Assembly (NCBI RefSeq): GCF_024396695.1
Contig: NZ_CP094359.1
Coordinates: 496,001 to 560,000 of the forward strand
Origin: Acidithiobacillus sp. YTS05
GTDB lineage: Bacteria > Pseudomonadota > Gammaproteobacteria > Acidithiobacillales > Acidithiobacillaceae
Length of the DNA: 64,000 nt
Direction of reading: 5' to 3'
This document shows positions 45,301 through 53,225 of the stretch, in pieces. Numbering within the stretch: the stretch's first letter is position 1; each line of letters opens with the position of its first letter. The notes beneath the pieces are model-generated. The model ran no database searches. It was not told where the DNA came from and saw only the letters and a list, made by a program, of their open reading frames with translations. The position numbers and the translations under genes are program-made.

Positions 45301-46164
45301 TTACGGCCGGTAGCCGGGAACATTCATCTTGATGCCATTGCTGAGATAACTCATGAAATATTCCAGATTGCGATAGTCGACGCTCTCCAATTTTTCGGGT
45401 TGCGCACCTACCTTCTTATCGCAGCCTTCCATACGTTTTTGCAGGGTATTTACCGCCGACCAAGCCGCCCGATAGGTGGGGAAATGGGCACTCTGACCAA
45501 CGACCGGAGAGATGATCTGGTCGCGCAGATATTTCCCGGCATAAGCGACATGGCAAGAAGCACAGGAGAAGTTGAGTTGCCCGCGCTTCATGAAGAAATA
45601 GGCCTTGCCCTCTTCAAATGCTTTCACCGCGCCCGGCCCTTTGACCTGTACATCGACCGGCATACCGTTGGATAGCGACCCAAGATAGGTCTGCAGCGCG
45701 ATCATGTCCTGACTGCCGTATGACAGCGGCGCCTCGCCGTTGGCTTTGCGGCAGGCATTGATGCTCATACCAATGGTAACGACTTGTTTGGTCTTGCTAT
45801 CAAACATTGGATAGTGCGCGGCAACGCCTTTGCCGCCGTCGGGATAGCAACTGGCGTAGGTTTTTCCGTTTTTGAACTTGCTGTCCCAGAGTTTCTGCCC
45901 TTCGGAGAGAGTCAAATCTCCTGGATTAAACTGCATGGCCTCCTGATATTGCGCGTAGAGTTGGGGACTAAAGGCATAGGCACCCAGTGCGTATTTTTCC
46001 AACGGCATATTGGGGAATTGCTGTTTGAAATATTCATGAAATTGCTGCAGGGTCTGTTCCGGTCCGACCTTGGTATTCCCCAGGTCCCACCAATTCACCG
46101 CATTGGCTGCGATGCTGTTACCGGCAAGCGCCACGACAACAATGGGTACGAGCCATTTTTTCAT
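45301..46164 (-). CDS. soxA: SoxA, L-cysteine S-thiosulfotransferase subunit
   Basis: This 287-residue exported c-type cytochrome, with SoxX, attaches thiosulfate to the SoxY cysteine. A signal peptide (WLVPIVVVALAGNSIAANA) is followed by a CASCH haem site (about residue 194) and the active-site Cys in RMEGCDKKVG. The first haem motif of diheme SoxA proteins is absent: only a lone Cys remains in YASCYPDGG. It therefore appears to be a mono-haem form. A strong hairpin separates it from soxZ. Confidence 0.93.
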   Translation of the reverse strand: MKKWLVPIVVVALAGNSIAANAVNWWDLGNTKVGPEQTLQQFHEYFKQQFPNMPLEKYALGAYAFSPQLYAQYQEAMQFNPGDLTLSEGQKLWDSKFKNGKTYASCYPDGGKGVAAHYPMFDSKTKQVVTIGMSINACRKANGEAPLSYGSQDMIALQTYLGSLSNGMPVDVQVKGPGAVKAFEEGKAYFFMKRGQLNFSCASCHVAYAGKYLRDQIISPVVGQSAHFPTYRAAWSAVNTLQKRMEGCDKKVGAQPEKLESVDYRNLEYFMSYLSNGIKMNVPGYRP

Positions 46165-46194
46165 TGCGATTTCCCTCCCTTTTTATGGAAATCG

Positions 46195-46217
46195 GCGCAG
46201 TGCGTTATGCACTGCGC
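46195..46217 (-). other. stable hairpin between soxZ and soxA
   Basis: GCGCAGTGC and GCACTGCGC pair perfectly (9 bp) around a 5-nt loop. No T tract follows on the - strand, so mRNA processing or stabilisation of the upstream soxXYZ segment is more likely than full termination. Confidence 0.6.
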
Positions 46218-46229
46218 TGTAGAGTACTG

Positions 46230-46565
46230 CTAACTCACGGTAATTTTGGAGTCTGCGCTCCAGCTACCATTGGTATTGTCTTTCCATACCATTTTTAAGG
46301 TACCACTTTCTTCCGCACGCATTTTGAACGCCAGATAGGGGTTGGAGCTGACCGCAGTACTCCAGTCGATGTCCAACAGCGGCTTGTCGTTGAAAGTGAT
46401 CGTTACCGTCTGAATAAAATGTGCTGGGATCAATTTTCCCGTTTTTTTGTCTTTCTGGAGACCGGTAGTCATCGGGTTCATGATCAGGGAGCGAATCTCC
46501 ACGATCTCTCCCTTTTTCGCGCTACCGGGCATGCGGATCATCGGGTTGCCAAGTGCTTCTGCCAT
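46230..46565 (-). CDS. soxZ: SoxZ thiosulfate-oxidation carrier subunit
   Basis: This 111-residue SoxZ forms the heterodimer with SoxY. The family motif is clear in IVEIRSLIMNPMTTGLQKD and the Ig-like fold continues with GSWSADSKITV. It has no signal peptide of its own, as it is exported with SoxY. It lies directly after soxY. Confidence 0.95.
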   Translation of the reverse strand: MAEALGNPMIRMPGSAKKGEIVEIRSLIMNPMTTGLQKDKKTGKLIPAHFIQTVTITFNDKPLLDIDWSTAVSSNPYLAFKMRAEESGTLKMVWKDNTNGSWSADSKITVS

Positions 46566-46597
46566 GGTATGTAGCTCCTTACGAAAATCGAAAAAAA

Positions 46598-47107
46598 TCA
46601 GCCGCCGCAGCCGCCAATGGTGACTTTGACTTCACGGGGTGCCGAGGCCATCAGTTCCCCTTTGTTGGTTTTGGCGACGACCCGAACATTGTCGGTTTTC
46701 GCCATCTTGATGCGTTCCTGAATGTAGGCCTTGCCACAGGCTGGAGTGAAAGTGAACTGGCTGGCCAGAGGGGTAGGGTTATGATCGACGAAGAGCCAGA
46801 CGGTGCTGATGTAGTCATCCGTCGTCATGGGAGAGTCGACTTCGATTGTGACCGGCACAGCGCCACCGTTTTCGGCGATCGTTGGGGCCTTGAGTGAAAC
46901 TTTGGACGAAACGGGTACGTCGGTCTTGCCGATCGAGTCGCCCATGGCCTCGTCGAGCACCTTGGCGTCGAAGGCCTTGGCTGGCCAGCCTGCGACGTTG
47001 CCGGCGAAGGCGTTGCCTGCCCGCAAAAGGCCGGTACCGGCGACGGCAGCTACGGCAGCGGCGGTGACGCCGGTGCCGAGGAATTGTCTACGTTGCATTT
47101 GCTTCAT
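46598..47107 (-). CDS. soxY: SoxY sulfur-carrier subunit
   Basis: This 169-residue carrier holds sulfur intermediates on the Cys of its C-terminal swinging arm, here GGCGG. A twin-arginine signal (QRRQFLGTGVTAAA) exports it with SoxZ. ATG 47107 is preferred (GAGGAG upstream) to TTG 47122. It lies between soxX and soxZ. Confidence 0.95.
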   Translation of the reverse strand: MKQMQRRQFLGTGVTAAAVAAVAGTGLLRAGNAFAGNVAGWPAKAFDAKVLDEAMGDSIGKTDVPVSSKVSLKAPTIAENGGAVPVTIEVDSPMTTDDYISTVWLFVDHNPTPLASQFTFTPACGKAYIQERIKMAKTDNVRVVAKTNKGELMASAPREVKVTIGGCGG

Positions 47108-47130
47108 GTATATACTCCTCAACGGATGAT

Positions 47131-47514
47131 TTATTTCAACGACCAGAGATAATCAGCAACTTGTTCCAGTTCTTGATGAGTCAGAACCTTGTTTTTTCCA
47201 AACTCCGGCATGTTTGCGTAGGGAAAAAGTTTTTCCGGATCAGACAGAAAGGCGACCAATTTTTCCTTGGTCTGAAACATTTGTTGAAAGGTTACGCCTT
47301 TCATCGGTAGGGCCGGGCCTACATCACCTGCTTGCGTGCCGCCGGGAAGGGCGTGGCAGGCCAGGCAGTTTCCCTTGGCACGGTCAAAGGCCAAGGCGCG
47401 ACCAGCTTCAATGTTATTGACCGCTGGGGCAGCGCTGGCAGCCGCAGCGACCAACAATAGGGCGCCAGCCAATCCAGTAAGAATCCCCGCGCGTGTGCGT
47501 CTATGAGCGTTCAT
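47131..47514 (-). CDS. soxX: SoxX monohaem cytochrome c
   Basis: This 127-residue exported cytochrome is the electron-accepting partner of SoxA. A signal peptide (GLAGALLLVAAAASA) is followed by the haem site NCLACHALPGG and the distal Met region YANMPEFG. It is the first gene of the sox operon, with AGGAG before the ATG and a sigma-54 promoter 50-65 bp upstream. Confidence 0.94.
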   Translation of the reverse strand: MNAHRRTRAGILTGLAGALLLVAAAASAAPAVNNIEAGRALAFDRAKGNCLACHALPGGTQAGDVGPALPMKGVTFQQMFQTKEKLVAFLSDPEKLFPYANMPEFGKNKVLTHQELEQVADYLWSLK

Positions 47515-47564
47515 GATGACTCCTGTGGTGCTGCCCGGTTTCTTCCCCGGTGCGCCATTACTCA

Positions 47565-47579
47565 GCAGATTTCGTGCCA
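47565..47579 (-). promoter_or_regulatory. sigma-54 (-24/-12) promoter of the sox operon
   Basis: On the - strand TGGCACGAAATCTGC keeps the TGGCACG of the consensus -24 block, with GC of the -12 block correctly spaced (47578-47577 and 47566-47565). The start should be near 47553, about 39 nt before the soxX ATG. The adjacent NtrC-type regulator TspR is the expected activator. Confidence 0.82.
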
Positions 47580-47713
47580 GCTGTATTGGGGGGCGTTAGC
47601 TCCGGATGGATGGGGCGCGAGAAATCCTGTTACGCATTGGAAAATCAGTTTGTTATCCCGCAACTTCTTGTCCGAGCCACGGTCTGATAGCGGGGTAGTT
47701 CGCAGGAACAAAC

Positions 47714-47740
47714 AAAAAGCCCCGGACCAGCGCCGGGGCT
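47714..47740 (-). terminator. rho-independent terminator after tspR
   Basis: On the - strand AGCCCCGG (47740-47733) pairs with CCGGGGCT (47725-47718), followed by T (complement of 47714-47717). A second hairpin with a GAAA tetraloop (TGTGCC/GGCACA, 47745-47760) lies between the tspR stop and this stem. Confidence 0.88.
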
Positions 47741-47767
47741 TTACTGTGCCGAAAGGCACAGAAACGG

Positions 47768-49135
47768 CTAGTCTCTATCGAACCCCTCTTCCTCGTCCGC
47801 CTGGTCGGCCAGTAACCCCATATTCTTCATCTTGGTGCGCAATTGTTTCCGGCTGATGCCCAGCAGCACGGCTGCCTGGCTTTGGTTGAAACGGGTCTTT
47901 TCCAGGGCGCTGAGTACCGTTTGCCGCTCGATGGCGGGTAGATCGAAGGGGCTGGACGGATTCCCTTCACTGTTGGATTCCTGCTCGCGAATTTCTGCTG
48001 GCAGATCACGCCGACCAATACTGTTTTGCCGGGTGAGCACCACGCAGCGCTCCAGAAGATTCTCCAATTGACGGATGTTGCCCGGCCAGGAGTAACTTTC
48101 CAGGGCAGAGAGGGCATCGCTGTCGATTTCTATGCGTGGGCGGCCGATTTCGTGACAGATTTTTTCCAGAAAATGGTTTACCAACGGGGTAATATCGGCG
48201 CGGCGTTCCCGCAGCGGAGGGATATGCAGTGGAATGACGTTTAGACGATAGTACAGATCTTCCCGAAAACGTCCTTCCTGAATGGCCTGTTTTAGATCGA
48301 CGTGGGTGGCGGCGACAATCCGCGCTTGCAAGCGGATCGGCTGGTGGGTGCCCAGGCGCGTGAATTCCCGTTCTTGTAGGGCGCGCAAGAGCTTGACCTG
48401 CATCGGTAAAGGCATGTCGCCAACTTCGTCGAGGAACAATGTGCCGCCGGCTGCCGTTTCCAGCTTTCCGGCTTGACTGCGCACTGCGCCGGTAAAGGCG
48501 CCACGTTCATAGCCAAAAATTTCGCTTTCCACCAACTCCAGCGGAATGGCACCACAATTGAAGGCAACAAACGGCTCGTTGGCCCGTGCAGAGGCGTAGT
48601 GCAGAGCACGCGCCACCAGTTCCTTGCCCGTGCCGGATTCGCCACTGATCAGGACATTGGAAGGTGCGGGTGCAACCAGGTCTATGGTTTCAAGAAGTTG
48701 GGCGATCGCCCGACTTACCCCGATCAGACCATGTCGTTTCGGGGCTTGTCGCAGAGGCGGGACGCTCCGGCCACCGCGTTCGAGGATTTGCCGAATCAGC
48801 GCCAGCAGTTCGCCCTCGTCCACGGGTTTCGTCAAGTAATGCTCCGCCCCTTCCTTGATCGCCTCCACTGCCTGCTCGATCTCGCCATAGGCCGTGCTGA
48901 CGATGACGGGAATCAAGGGATACAGGGTCTTCACCCGACGCAGAAGTTCCATGCCAGGCATCCCCGGCAAGCGCTGATCCGTAAGGATCAGGGTGGGACT
49001 TTGTTGCTGTAGCAGTTCGAGGGCTTCCTCTCCCGACTCTGCCTCGAGCACTACGAAGCCCTCAGCGCCCAAGATGGCGGCCAGGACGCGACGCAGATTG
49101 CGCTCATCCTCCACGATCAGAATTTGGGTATCCAT
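47768..49135 (-). CDS. tspR: NtrC-family sigma-54 response regulator (TspR-like)
   Basis: This 455-residue regulator has an N-terminal receiver (ILTDQRLPGMPGME with the phosphoacceptor Asp; KPVDEGELL with the Lys), an AAA+ domain with Walker A GESGTGKE, intact GAFTGA and LFLDEVGDMP, and a Fis-type HTH (QSQAAVLLGISRKQLRTKM). It is followed on the strand by the sox operon with its sigma-54 promoter. Similar TspS-TspR pairs are described beside sox genes in Acidithiobacillus, as I recall. Confidence 0.92.
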   Translation of the reverse strand: MDTQILIVEDERNLRRVLAAILGAEGFVVLEAESGEEALELLQQQSPTLILTDQRLPGMPGMELLRRVKTLYPLIPVIVSTAYGEIEQAVEAIKEGAEHYLTKPVDEGELLALIRQILERGGRSVPPLRQAPKRHGLIGVSRAIAQLLETIDLVAPAPSNVLISGESGTGKELVARALHYASARANEPFVAFNCGAIPLELVESEIFGYERGAFTGAVRSQAGKLETAAGGTLFLDEVGDMPLPMQVKLLRALQEREFTRLGTHQPIRLQARIVAATHVDLKQAIQEGRFREDLYYRLNVIPLHIPPLRERRADITPLVNHFLEKICHEIGRPRIEIDSDALSALESYSWPGNIRQLENLLERCVVLTRQNSIGRRDLPAEIREQESNSEGNPSSPFDLPAIERQTVLSALEKTRFNQSQAAVLLGISRKQLRTKMKNMGLLADQADEEEGFDRD

Positions 49136-49143
49136 ACTGCTCC

Positions 49144-50589
49144 TCAGCCTTCGTTAATGAGCTCTGCCCGGTTGCTGCGCGCGAGTGGTAGCGTGAGCAC
49201 GAAACAGGCCCCGTATCCCTGCACCCGGCGCAACTCTACGCTACCGTCGTGGACCATCATGATTTTGGCGACAATCGCTAGACCAAGTCCACTCCCCTTG
49301 GTTTTGCTCGTAACGTAAGGTTTGAAAACTTCCGTCCATTGCGCCTCGGGAATGCCCGGTCCATTGTCTTGTACACTGATCTCGACACTGTCCGTGAGGG
49401 CTGCGGCCCGCAGCAGAATGCGACCTTCTTGGCCAGGAACGGCATCACAGGCGTTGAGCAAGAGGTTGCTGATCGCCTGTCCCAGCAAAGAGGCATCGAA
49501 GCTCGCCTGCAGACCAGGATTACATTCCAGGGTCACGCCAATTGCGCGGGTGTCGAAGTCCGTCACGTGCCGTTGCACGCAGCGCTGCAGGAATGGGCAG
49601 AGTTCGTGTGGCTCGACGTGGGTGTCATAGCTTCGGCCAAAATCCAAAAATCCCTGGGTCATGTCGTACAGACGCTGTACCTCTTCTTCAATGATCTGTA
49701 AAAACTCTTCCCGGTTGTCGCGATCATCGTAGTGCACCAGATACCGTGCCGCCCCGCGTACCGAGGACAAGGCATTGCGAATCTCGTGGGCGACCTGCGA
49801 CGACATCTGCCCGATGGTCACCATACACTGCATGGCCTGCTGCCGCTGATTGAGTTTGCGCAACTCCAGCAGGTGTTCGCGCAGCCGCGTCGCGAGGGAG
49901 CGAAAGGCGAGTTCGAGGCGATGCAGTTCATCCCGATATTCGTCTGTCTCTTCTGCTTGCGCTTCCTCGCGGATACCGAACTGCCGCTGCATGGCTTCCA
50001 TTTCATGCATGAGTCGCGATATGGGGCGCGTGATGGCAAGACTGACCAGATAAGCACCAATGAGGCCGATGATGGCGGTGCTAATGCCGAGGATCAGTAG
50101 ACGACTGGTGGTGTGCTCCAGTTTTTGGGCGATGAGACGATCGATTTCTGGAGTGGCGCTGCGCAGCCATACCGTACCCAGGCGCTGATTGCCGGCGGTG
50201 ATGGCGGCGGAGTAGGCGTATTTGTGGGGCAGCATTCGGCTTGCCGTGGAGGGTATCTGCGTGCCTACCTGCGCAAGATCCGTGCTGGCAACCACGGTGT
50301 TGGAGCGATCGACGATCAGTACCGCAGATACGAGAGAGTTCCCGCTGTTGGCGAGTTGCGCAAGATGGCCCGCATCTTTCAGGAGTAGAGGGTTGGCTGC
50401 CGAGCTAGCGATGCTGTCGGTGAGATGGCGGATTTCCGTCTGTACCTGACTGGTCAGGTCGGCGCGCACGGAGGTATAAAGAAAGGTGGCGATCAACAGA
50501 TAAATCATGGCGATGAGAAGCACAACCAAGGCCATGCTCTTGCTGCGCCAGGTCAGGCGTTGCCAGAGGTGGGGAACTGACGGCGTCAC
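49144..50589 (-). CDS. tspS: sensor histidine kinase (TspS-like)
   Basis: This 481-residue kinase has an N-terminal transmembrane helix (LVVLLIAMIYLLIATFLY), a periplasmic sensor region of about 150 residues, a second helix (LLILGISTAIIGLIGAYLVS), HAMP, the H-box VAHEIRNALSSV and ATPase boxes LLLNACDAV, DNGPGIP and SKTKGSGLGLAI. It starts 34 bp after the PhnD-like gene and ends 8 bp before tspR. It would phosphorylate TspR in response to a periplasmic signal, possibly thiosulfate or tetrathionate. Confidence 0.92.
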   Translation of the reverse strand: MTPSVPHLWQRLTWRSKSMALVVLLIAMIYLLIATFLYTSVRADLTSQVQTEIRHLTDSIASSAANPLLLKDAGHLAQLANSGNSLVSAVLIVDRSNTVVASTDLAQVGTQIPSTASRMLPHKYAYSAAITAGNQRLGTVWLRSATPEIDRLIAQKLEHTTSRLLILGISTAIIGLIGAYLVSLAITRPISRLMHEMEAMQRQFGIREEAQAEETDEYRDELHRLELAFRSLATRLREHLLELRKLNQRQQAMQCMVTIGQMSSQVAHEIRNALSSVRGAARYLVHYDDRDNREEFLQIIEEEVQRLYDMTQGFLDFGRSYDTHVEPHELCPFLQRCVQRHVTDFDTRAIGVTLECNPGLQASFDASLLGQAISNLLLNACDAVPGQEGRILLRAAALTDSVEISVQDNGPGIPEAQWTEVFKPYVTSKTKGSGLGLAIVAKIMMVHDGSVELRRVQGYGACFVLTLPLARSNRAELINEG

Positions 50590-50623
50590 AGTGTGTGGGA
50601 AAGACTGTTGGTGTTCGTGAACT

Positions 50624-52141
50624 TCATGGCTGTGCAGCGATCTCCTGAAAGCCTGCGGCCGTCAAGGCCTGTTTCGGGAGTGTAGCCAAAATGTCGCGAA
50701 CCTGCGCGTTCTGGTCGCGCGAAATTGCCGGGCTGGCGACGAGGTCCCAGGCCGGCGCGGGACCGGTGCGGGCGACGATTTCCCAAGTATGCGGCATGGC
50801 GGCAGCGAGACTGTCCACCGTCGCGCTGCGCACAACCCCCAAATTTGCCTGGCCACTGCCAAGCGCGGTGAACACTGCGCGTTCCGAATCCACCGGCCAC
50901 CAGGAAACCGGTTTTCCGGCAGCAAAGCCGGCAACCTTATCGGCGATCAGATCCTTGGCGCTGCAATAGGGACTGCCATACGCAATCCGTAGTTGCGCTG
51001 ATGCTGTCTGGACGCCAGCGATGCGCACCAGCGCCAGACCTGAAGATCCAGCATTCGGAATCAGCGTGGCCAGGCGACGAACGTCGCCCTGCGCCGCTTT
51101 CGTCATCAGTGGACTCAAGAGCGCAAACTGGTAGCGTCCCGCCCGGACTTGCTGCAGGTATTGCCGTTCGTCGCGCGGCAGCGAAATTTCGATGGCCTTA
51201 CCTGTCGCCTTTTCCAGGGCCAGTCGCAAGGGTTGAAACAGGCGCGCTGCGGTCAAGGGAGAAAACGCCGGCGGAATGCCCAGGCGCCAACGTGGGCGTT
51301 GCAAGCGCGGTGTCAGCTCTTCGCCATACAGGTCGGAATAGAGGCTGCGTAGTGGTCCATAGGTCCCTGGAGTGACAGAAGTGAAACGGGTCGCCAGGGC
51401 ATGGATTGCCGCCATCGCACTGGGGTCCTGCTGGGACAGATTGAGCAATGTCTGGCGGATTGCCGCCTGCTGCGCTGCGGGTACGCTCTCGGATGCGGCG
51501 ATGAGATCGCCGGGCCCGACGGTACTGCGCGCAATCACGCGCAGGGTGCCTGCACGCAGATAGGGTTCGGCAATGTTTTCGGCAACGGCAGTCGCATCAT
51601 AGAAGCGCGCCGCCACATCCATCAATGCATTGCTATCGCTTCCGCCTTGTCCCAATTCGCTGAGATCTTGTCGTTTGATGCCGGCAGCATCCAACAGAGA
51701 CAGGGGCACCAGGGCCGATGCCGCACAGGCGGGATTCCCCAAAATGAAGGATTTTCCACGTAACTGCAGGACCGTGTGGATCGGACTATCGCTGCGGACG
51801 ACGATCACGCTCTCATTACCGCCAGGGGGGGGCACCAGGCCAGCGAGAGGAATATATGGTTTGCTATGGGCGATCTTCAGATACGCAATCGGGCAGAGCA
51901 AAACGATTTGCGCTCGTTTTTCTCTCGCCTTCAGGTAGAATTGGTGAAGATCTGCACTGAAGCTGAGCTGAATGGGCTCGCCAAGGGATTTTTGCAAGTG
52001 TGTCGCGAGAGGCTCAAAGGCCGCGAACATGACGGAAGGGCTGCTGACCGGTGGCAGCAGAAAGCGTAGCTCGGCCAGGCCTTGCAGGGGCCAGAGCAGC
52101 AGGTTGAGGCAGATACCCAGTAGGAAAAGTCGTAAACGCAT
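50624..52141 (-). CDS. tandem PhnD-like periplasmic binding protein
   Basis: This 505-residue exported protein has a signal peptide (LFLLGICLNLLLWPLQGLA) and two PhnD/SsuA-like substrate-binding domains in series (about 25-270 and 280-505; ELRFLLPPVSSPSVMFAAFE opens the first and WRLGIPPAFSPLTAARLFQP the second). No ABC transporter genes accompany it. Its position as first gene before tspS suggests a ligand-binding accessory sensor for the kinase. Confidence 0.85.
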   Translation of the reverse strand: MRLRLFLLGICLNLLLWPLQGLAELRFLLPPVSSPSVMFAAFEPLATHLQKSLGEPIQLSFSADLHQFYLKAREKRAQIVLLCPIAYLKIAHSKPYIPLAGLVPPPGGNESVIVVRSDSPIHTVLQLRGKSFILGNPACAASALVPLSLLDAAGIKRQDLSELGQGGSDSNALMDVAARFYDATAVAENIAEPYLRAGTLRVIARSTVGPGDLIAASESVPAAQQAAIRQTLLNLSQQDPSAMAAIHALATRFTSVTPGTYGPLRSLYSDLYGEELTPRLQRPRWRLGIPPAFSPLTAARLFQPLRLALEKATGKAIEISLPRDERQYLQQVRAGRYQFALLSPLMTKAAQGDVRRLATLIPNAGSSGLALVRIAGVQTASAQLRIAYGSPYCSAKDLIADKVAGFAAGKPVSWWPVDSERAVFTALGSGQANLGVVRSATVDSLAAAMPHTWEIVARTGPAPAWDLVASPAISRDQNAQVRDILATLPKQALTAAGFQEIAAQP

Positions 52142-52197
52142 GGGAAACCGATGGCCGAGCGATCGCCTAGACTAAGCAAAAGGAGTGCCAATATCCA

Positions 52198-52695
52198 ATG
52201 CAGGAAAAATCTCTAACGCATTTCACGCAGCAGGGCGAGGCGCAGATGGTGGAGGTGGGCGCCAAGCCGGTTACCTTGCGGCGCGCCCTAGCCGGCGGTG
52301 CCATTCGCATGGCTCCGGCAACCCTTGCACGGATTCGTGCCGGAGACATGCACAAGGGAGATGTGCTGGCGGTGGCGCGAATTGCCGCGATCCAGGCCAG
52401 TAAACGCACGGCCGAGTTGATCCCTTTGGCACACCCATTGTTCTTGACTGGCGTAGAAATCCGCTTTGCGCTCGATGCCGATTCGAGCGAAGTACGCTGC
52501 GAAGCCGAGGCGCGCTGCCAGGGACAGACCGGCGTGGAAATGGAAGCGCTCACCGCAGTGAGCGTCGCCTTGCTGACCATTTACGACATGTGCAAGGCTA
52601 TCGATCGGGGTATGACACTGACCGGGATTTGTCTGTTGCGGAAGGAGGGAGGCAAATCTGGCGTCTGGGAACGCAAGCCAGGCGCTGGGCAATGA
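52198..52695 (+). CDS. moaC: cyclic pyranopterin monophosphate synthase
   Basis: This 165-residue enzyme works with MoaA in the first step of molybdenum cofactor synthesis. Typical blocks are [34 protein letters not shown] and [20 protein letters not shown] (quoted in part), then [26 protein letters not shown] lies about 12 bp upstream of ATG 52198, a rather long spacing. A 9-bp hairpin (52696-52729) follows the stop. Confidence 0.94.
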   Translation: MQEKSLTHFTQQGEAQMVEVGAKPVTLRRALAGGAIRMAPATLARIRAGDMHKGDVLAVARIAAIQASKRTAELIPLAHPLFLTGVEIRFALDADSSEVRCEAEARCQGQTGVEMEALTAVSVALLTIYDMCKAIDRGMTLTGICLLRKEGGKSGVWERKPGAGQ

Positions 52696-52729
52696 AGCGG
52701 GGAGAGGCGTAGTCGTGGCGCTCCCCGCT
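52696..52729 (+). terminator. hairpin after moaC
   Basis: AGCGGGGAG and CTCCCCGCT pair perfectly around a 16-nt loop directly after the moaC stop. The T tract is poor, so termination strength is uncertain; it may serve both converging genes. Confidence 0.5.
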
Positions 52730-52743
52730 GTGGTTGCTTGCTA

Positions 52744-53049
52744 TTATTTGCCGCGGTGCGGAGAGGAGCTGTAACGCACCATCACGTCGCGATCTTTCCA
52801 ATTGCTCTCTTTCAAAATTTCATCCGGGATCATGTAACGATCCTGCGGCGCTACATCCTGGCACTTGACGATCCGCAGCACATCGGAGAAGGGCAGTTTG
52901 CGTAGCAGGCCGTCCTTGTCGGTGGCGCGGACGATCATAGCGTCCTTCAACAAGGCATAGACATAGAAGTTACCGGGGCGCAGCTTACCTTCCTTGTCTT
53001 TCCAGGTGACGGTAATCCGGGTATGTTCTTTGAAATCGTTACGATTCAT
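52744..53049 (-). CDS. conserved small hypothetical protein beside soeA
   Basis: This 101-residue soluble protein begins at ATG 53049 (MNRNDFKEHTRITVTWKDKEG). It looks beta-rich and resembles a compact barrel domain (GNFYVYALLKDAMIVRATDK). I do not recognise a family. It is divergent from soeA across a 176-bp interval, so the two could share regulation. Confidence 0.6.
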   Translation of the reverse strand: MNRNDFKEHTRITVTWKDKEGKLRPGNFYVYALLKDAMIVRATDKDGLLRKLPFSDVLRIVKCQDVAPQDRYMIPDEILKESNWKDRDVMVRYSSSPHRGK

Positions 53050-53225
53050 CTCTGGTCTCCACACGTTTCAGGATAGGATGAACTTATCCACTTTGGGCTG
53101 TCCAGGCAAATAAGCCGCCCTTATTACAAAATCAAAAAAGCTGAGTTGCTTTATCGCTATGGCTCGGCGACCATCATCTCCCTACCTTTCCGGTGGGTCC
53201 GTTCAAATTTCAGTGAGGTCAGGCG

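Noticed and set aside
47698..47709. GTTC-GCAG-GAAC inverted repeat as a TspR binding site
   Set aside because: Only one short copy was seen about 120 bp upstream of the promoter; too weak to call without comparison between genomes.
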